Shown piece after piece: positions 6,183-8,449 of a DNA stretch of 8,449 nt. The stretch's first letter is position 1. Each line of letters starts with the position of its first letter. The stretch is from Campylobacterales bacterium (lineage in GTDB: Bacteria; Campylobacterota; Campylobacteria; Campylobacterales; QNZT01): positions 1-8,449 of the forward strand of contig DQSO01000136.1 in the NCBI GenBank assembly GCA_015663225.1, in the 5' to 3' direction. The position numbers and the translations under genes are program-made. The notes beneath the pieces were generated by a model. The model worked only from the letters and a program-made list of their open reading frames with translations, made no database searches and was not told the DNA's origin.

Positions 6183-6950
6183 CTACTCATCAAACTGAGA
6201 TTCTCTATCATTTGGAGATATAAATGATAGGAGTTTAGCCTCTATATTTCTTGGATTATCCCCGGCTTGGATTGCCATGATGCCTTCTAGTATGATTATT
6301 TTAGTTAGGCTTTCATCTTTACTTCTTATATTTAGAAGATTTTGAATAGGAGTACCAAATACATTTCCCAAAATTGCTCCGTACATTGTAGTAAGAAGTG
6401 CAACTGCCATAGCAGGACCAATCGCTGCTGGATCTGCCATGTTTAGAAGCATAGCAACTAGACCTATTAGTGTTCCAACCATTCCCATAGCTCCAGCAAA
6501 TCCTGCTAGTTGACCAAACATAGATGCGTTTGAGTTGTGGCGATCAAGAGTTTGCTCAATATCAGTTTCTAACATATCTCGTATAGTCTCAGGCTCCATA
6601 CCATCTACCGCAAGAGATAATCCATTTTTTAAAAATCTATCTTCTTCATTTTGAAGTTCACCTTCTATCCCTAAGATTCCCTCTTTTCTTGCTTTTGTTG
6701 CATATTCGATGATTTTAGTGATAGTACCCATTTGATCTTCTTGCGGTGGTTTAATAGCTACCATGAAAATTTTACCAAATTTTTTCATCTGTTCAATTTT
6801 AAAAGCTATTAGAAGTGTTCCTGCAGTTCCACCAAAAACGATAAGAATAGAAGGTATATCTATGTATGGCCCGATACCAACACCCATAATCATAGCAGAA
6901 AGAAGAAGGACAATAGTTAATACAAGCCCTATAATACTACCTATATCCAT
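6183..6950 (-). CDS. motA: Flagellar stator protein MotA (PomA-like)
   Basis: Four-helix inner-membrane stator subunit that surrounds MotB, forms the ion path and pushes on the rotor protein FliG. The 255-residue product has transmembrane helices at about 5-25, 33-50, 148-170 and 178-200, with the large cytoplasmic loop between the second and third. The loop carries the charged stretch ARKEGILGIEGE (87-98: Arg88, Lys89, Glu96, Glu98) that faces FliG. AMGMVGTLIGLVAML (154-168) and AIGPAMAVALLTTMYGAI (176-193) are close to Na+-type PomA, including Thr160 and Thr187-Thr188. The helix-3 proline normally found just before AMG is Gly153; the second conserved proline (Pro201) is kept. First gene of motA-motB-lpxL, with AAAGG before the ATG and a sigma28-like promoter upstream. 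Confidence 0.95.
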   Translation of the reverse strand: MDIGSIIGLVLTIVLLLSAMIMGVGIGPYIDIPSILIVFGGTAGTLLIAFKIEQMKKFGKIFMVAIKPPQEDQMGTITKIIEYATKARKEGILGIEGELQNEEDRFLKNGLSLAVDGMEPETIRDMLETDIEQTLDRHNSNASMFGQLAGFAGAMGMVGTLIGLVAMLLNMADPAAIGPAMAVALLTTMYGAILGNVFGTPIQNLLNIRSKDESLTKIIILEGIMAIQAGDNPRNIEAKLLSFISPNDRESQFDE

Positions 6951-6985
6951 ACCTAACCTTTTGTTTTTTTATTAATCTTATATAA

Positions 6986-7012
6986 ATATCGGTAGAATTA
7001 ATAAAATATTTA
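6986..7012 (-). promoter_or_regulatory. Candidate sigma28 (FliA) promoter for motA-motB-lpxL
   Basis: Read on the minus strand: TAAATATT (7012-7005), exactly 11 bases, then ACCGATAT (6993-6986). Against the FliA consensus TAAAGTTT-N11-GCCGATAA both boxes match at 6 of 8 positions, including the whole TAAA and CCGATA cores. The -10 ends 35 bases before the motA ATG. motAB is a classic FliA-dependent late flagellar operon in many bacteria. The 107-base divergent region also must hold the glmU promoter; AT-rich -10-like strings (for example TATAAAT at 6981-6987, plus strand) overlap this site, but none can be fixed. Confidence 0.55.
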
Positions 7013-7057
7013 GAATTTTTATCGATTTATTTAAAATTTTATAAAATAGGGGTTTAT

Positions 7058-8344
7058 ATGAGTTTGTCAATTATTATACTTGCTGCAGGAAAGGGGACTC
7101 GAATGAAGTCAACTTTGCCAAAGGTTTTACATAGTATCAGTGGGTTTAGTATGCTTTATTATAGTATAAAAGAGGCTAAAAAGATTAGTGATGATATTAC
7201 AGTTGTACTGTTTCATCAGGCTGATTTGGTGCAAGATAGCATGAAAGAGTATTTTAGTGATATAAAGTTTGTAATACAAGATTATAAAAACTATCCTGGT
7301 ACTGGTGGGGCTATTATGAATATAGAAACTTCACATGATAAGGTGCTTGTTCTAAATGGAGATATGCCACTAGTAGAGGAAGAGGAGTTAAGACTTTTTA
7401 CTCAAAGTGATAGTGATATAGTTATGAGTGTTATCAATCTTGAGAATCCTGATGGATATGGTAGAGTAATAATAGAAGATGATGAAGTACAAAGAGTTGT
7501 TGAGCAAAAAGATGCATCAAGCAGTGAGTTATTAACTAAGAGTGTAAATGCAGGAGTCTATCTGTTTAAAAAACATATACTTTCTACTTATCTTCCAAAA
7601 CTATCAAATGCAAATGCACAAGGTGAGTACTATATAACTGATTTAGTAGAACTTGCTAAAAATGATGGTTTTAAAATATCTCCCTTATATGTAAAAGAGG
7701 AGAACTTCAAAGGTGTAAACTCTAAAAAAGATTTGAGTGATGCTGAAGTTATCATGCAGAGTCGTATAAAAAATAGTTTTATGGAGCAAGGTGTGATAAT
7801 AAGATTGCCTGATACTACTTATATAGAGAGTGAAGTTATTATAGAGGGAGAGAGTATTATAGAAAACGGAGTTTCACTACTTGGAAATACAAAGATAGTA
7901 AATTCTCATATAAAATCCAACTCTATAGTTGAAGATTCGCAGGTGGTAGATAGTAGTGTAGGACCGATGGCTAGAGTTAGACCAGCTTCACTTCTTACAA
8001 ATACTCATATTGGAAACTTTGTAGAGGTTAAGAAGTCAACTCTTACGGGTGTAAAAGCTGGACACCTTAGTTATTTAGGTGATAGCGAGATAGATGATGG
8101 TACAAATATAGGTGCAGGGACTATTACTTGTAATTATGATGGAAAAAATAAGTATAAAACTAAGATAGGTAAAAATGTATTTATAGGGAGCGATACTCAG
8201 TTGGTTGCACCTATTGCAATAGCGGATGATGTTATTATTGGTGCGGGGACTACTGTAACTAAAGATATAGAGAGTGGATCATTGGTAGTTAGTAGAGTCC
8301 CTATGAAGATAGTAAAAGGTTTTTTTAGGAAGTTCTTCGCATGA
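7058..8344 (+). CDS. glmU: Bifunctional GlmU: GlcN-1-P acetyltransferase and GlcNAc-1-P uridylyltransferase
   Basis: Cytoplasmic two-domain enzyme making UDP-N-acetylglucosamine for peptidoglycan and LPS. The N-terminal uridylyltransferase domain (1 to about 225) has [18 protein letters not shown] (8-25), YPGTGGA (79-85), the Mg2+-binding NGDMPLV (100-106), GYGRV (133-137), EQKDA (149-153), NAGVY (164-168) and GEYYITD (189-195). The C-terminal left-handed beta-helix (about 245-428) has the isoleucine-rich hexapeptide pattern and acetyltransferase residues RVRPAS (306-311), Lys325 and the catalytic His336 in [12 protein letters not shown], followed by [11 protein letters not shown] (352-362). 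At 428 residues it is shorter than E. coli GlmU (456) because the C-terminal tail ends soon after the helix, without loss of motifs. TAGGGG precedes the ATG. Divergent from motA; the TGA overlaps the coaBC start. Confidence 0.96.
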   Translation: MSLSIIILAAGKGTRMKSTLPKVLHSISGFSMLYYSIKEAKKISDDITVVLFHQADLVQDSMKEYFSDIKFVIQDYKNYPGTGGAIMNIETSHDKVLVLNGDMPLVEEEELRLFTQSDSDIVMSVINLENPDGYGRVIIEDDEVQRVVEQKDASSSELLTKSVNAGVYLFKKHILSTYLPKLSNANAQGEYYITDLVELAKNDGFKISPLYVKEENFKGVNSKKDLSDAEVIMQSRIKNSFMEQGVIIRLPDTTYIESEVIIEGESIIENGVSLLGNTKIVNSHIKSNSIVEDSQVVDSSVGPMARVRPASLLTNTHIGNFVEVKKSTLTGVKAGHLSYLGDSEIDDGTNIGAGTITCNYDGKNKYKTKIGKNVFIGSDTQLVAPIAIADDVIIGAGTTVTKDIESGSLVVSRVPMKIVKGFFRKFFA

Positions 8345-8449
8345 TAAGTGGGAAAAATATACTTATAGGAGTAACTGGCAGTATTGCTATATATAAATCA
8401 CTTGAACTTATAAGAGAGTTTGTAAAAGCTGGGGCAAATGTAAAAGTAG
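8341..8449 (+). CDS. coaBC: CoaBC (Dfp) N-terminus, partial: phosphopantothenoylcysteine decarboxylase/synthetase
   Basis: Only the first 36 codons are in the window. They read [20 protein letters not shown] (4-23) and continue with an amphipathic helix ending AGANVKV. This is the glycine-rich FMN-binding start of the HFCD flavoprotein family as found in CoaBC, the enzyme that makes 4'-phosphopantetheine from phosphopantothenate and cysteine in coenzyme A synthesis. Other HFCD flavoproteins such as UbiX begin similarly, so length and the second domain need the next sequence. The ATG overlaps the glmU stop (ATGA) and AGGAAG lies eight bases upstream (8327-8332), so the two genes are probably co-transcribed and coupled. 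The gene is cut by the window edge, not truncated. Confidence 0.85.
   Translation, partial: MISGKNILIGVTGSIAIYKSLELIREFVKAGANVKV

Noticed and set aside
5447..6975. Plus-strand open frames opposite motB and motA
   Set aside because: They are mirror images of strongly conserved stator genes, with hydrophobic or Ser-rich low-complexity translation and no gene-like context.
7019..7026. ATCGATAA on the minus strand as a second sigma28 -10 for motA
   Set aside because: The -10 core matches, but the TAAA box is not at the right distance (TTTA there instead), whereas the site at 6986-7012 has both boxes at correct spacing.
7040..7047. TATAAAAT as the glmU -10
   Set aside because: A start site at normal distance would begin at or after the ribosome-binding site AGGGG, leaving almost no leader; a promoter further upstream is likelier but cannot be placed.
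1..8449. CRISPR arrays, tRNA or rRNA genes, insertion sequences, toxin-antitoxin or defence genes
   Set aside because: No spaced direct repeats, cloverleaf-like or rRNA-like sequence, transposase or defence motifs were seen; nearly all bases are accounted for by core genes.

Overview
The window looks like chromosomal housekeeping and motility DNA from a flagellated member of Campylobacterota (Epsilonproteobacteria), probably close to Sulfurimonas or Sulfuricurvum. This rests on the AT-rich composition, compact gene packing, a fliL-acpS pair, a glutaminyl-tRNA synthetase carrying a YqeY/GatB-type tail, and a short GlmU that runs into coaBC. The genus is an inference; no marker gene for taxonomy is present.

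Layout from left to right. Positions 1-253 hold no intact gene, only what looks like the decayed end of a plus-strand gene and a short hexanucleotide tandem repeat. glnS (254-2491, minus) follows, then an mlaE-type lipid-transport permease (2663-3463, minus). A short AT-rich divergent region with a large inverted repeat and a sigma28-like promoter separates mlaE from fliL (3609-4151, plus). fliL overlaps acpS (4148-4525, plus) by four bases. acpS meets a lipid A-type lauroyl acyltransferase gene (4522-5394, minus) tail to tail with overlapping stop codons. That gene is the last of an apparent minus-strand operon motA-motB-acyltransferase (6950 down to 4522), preceded by a second sigma28-like promoter. 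Divergent from motA is glmU (7058-8344, plus), whose stop overlaps the start of a coaBC gene that leaves the window at 8449.

Functionally the window mixes flagellar rotation (stator MotAB, stator-associated FliL) with cell-envelope and cofactor functions: UDP-GlcNAc for peptidoglycan and LPS (GlmU), lipid acylation (LpxL family), phospholipid trafficking (MlaE), carrier-protein activation (AcpS), coenzyme A synthesis (CoaBC) and tRNA-Gln charging (GlnRS). The stator sequences resemble the Na+-driven PomAB type.

I did not find a new biological system. The most rewarding points are two matching sigma28-like promoters before fliL and motA, an unusual Gly in MotA at a position where Pro is normally conserved, the nested convergent ends of acpS and the acyltransferase gene, and the regulatory-looking dyads between mlaE and fliL.
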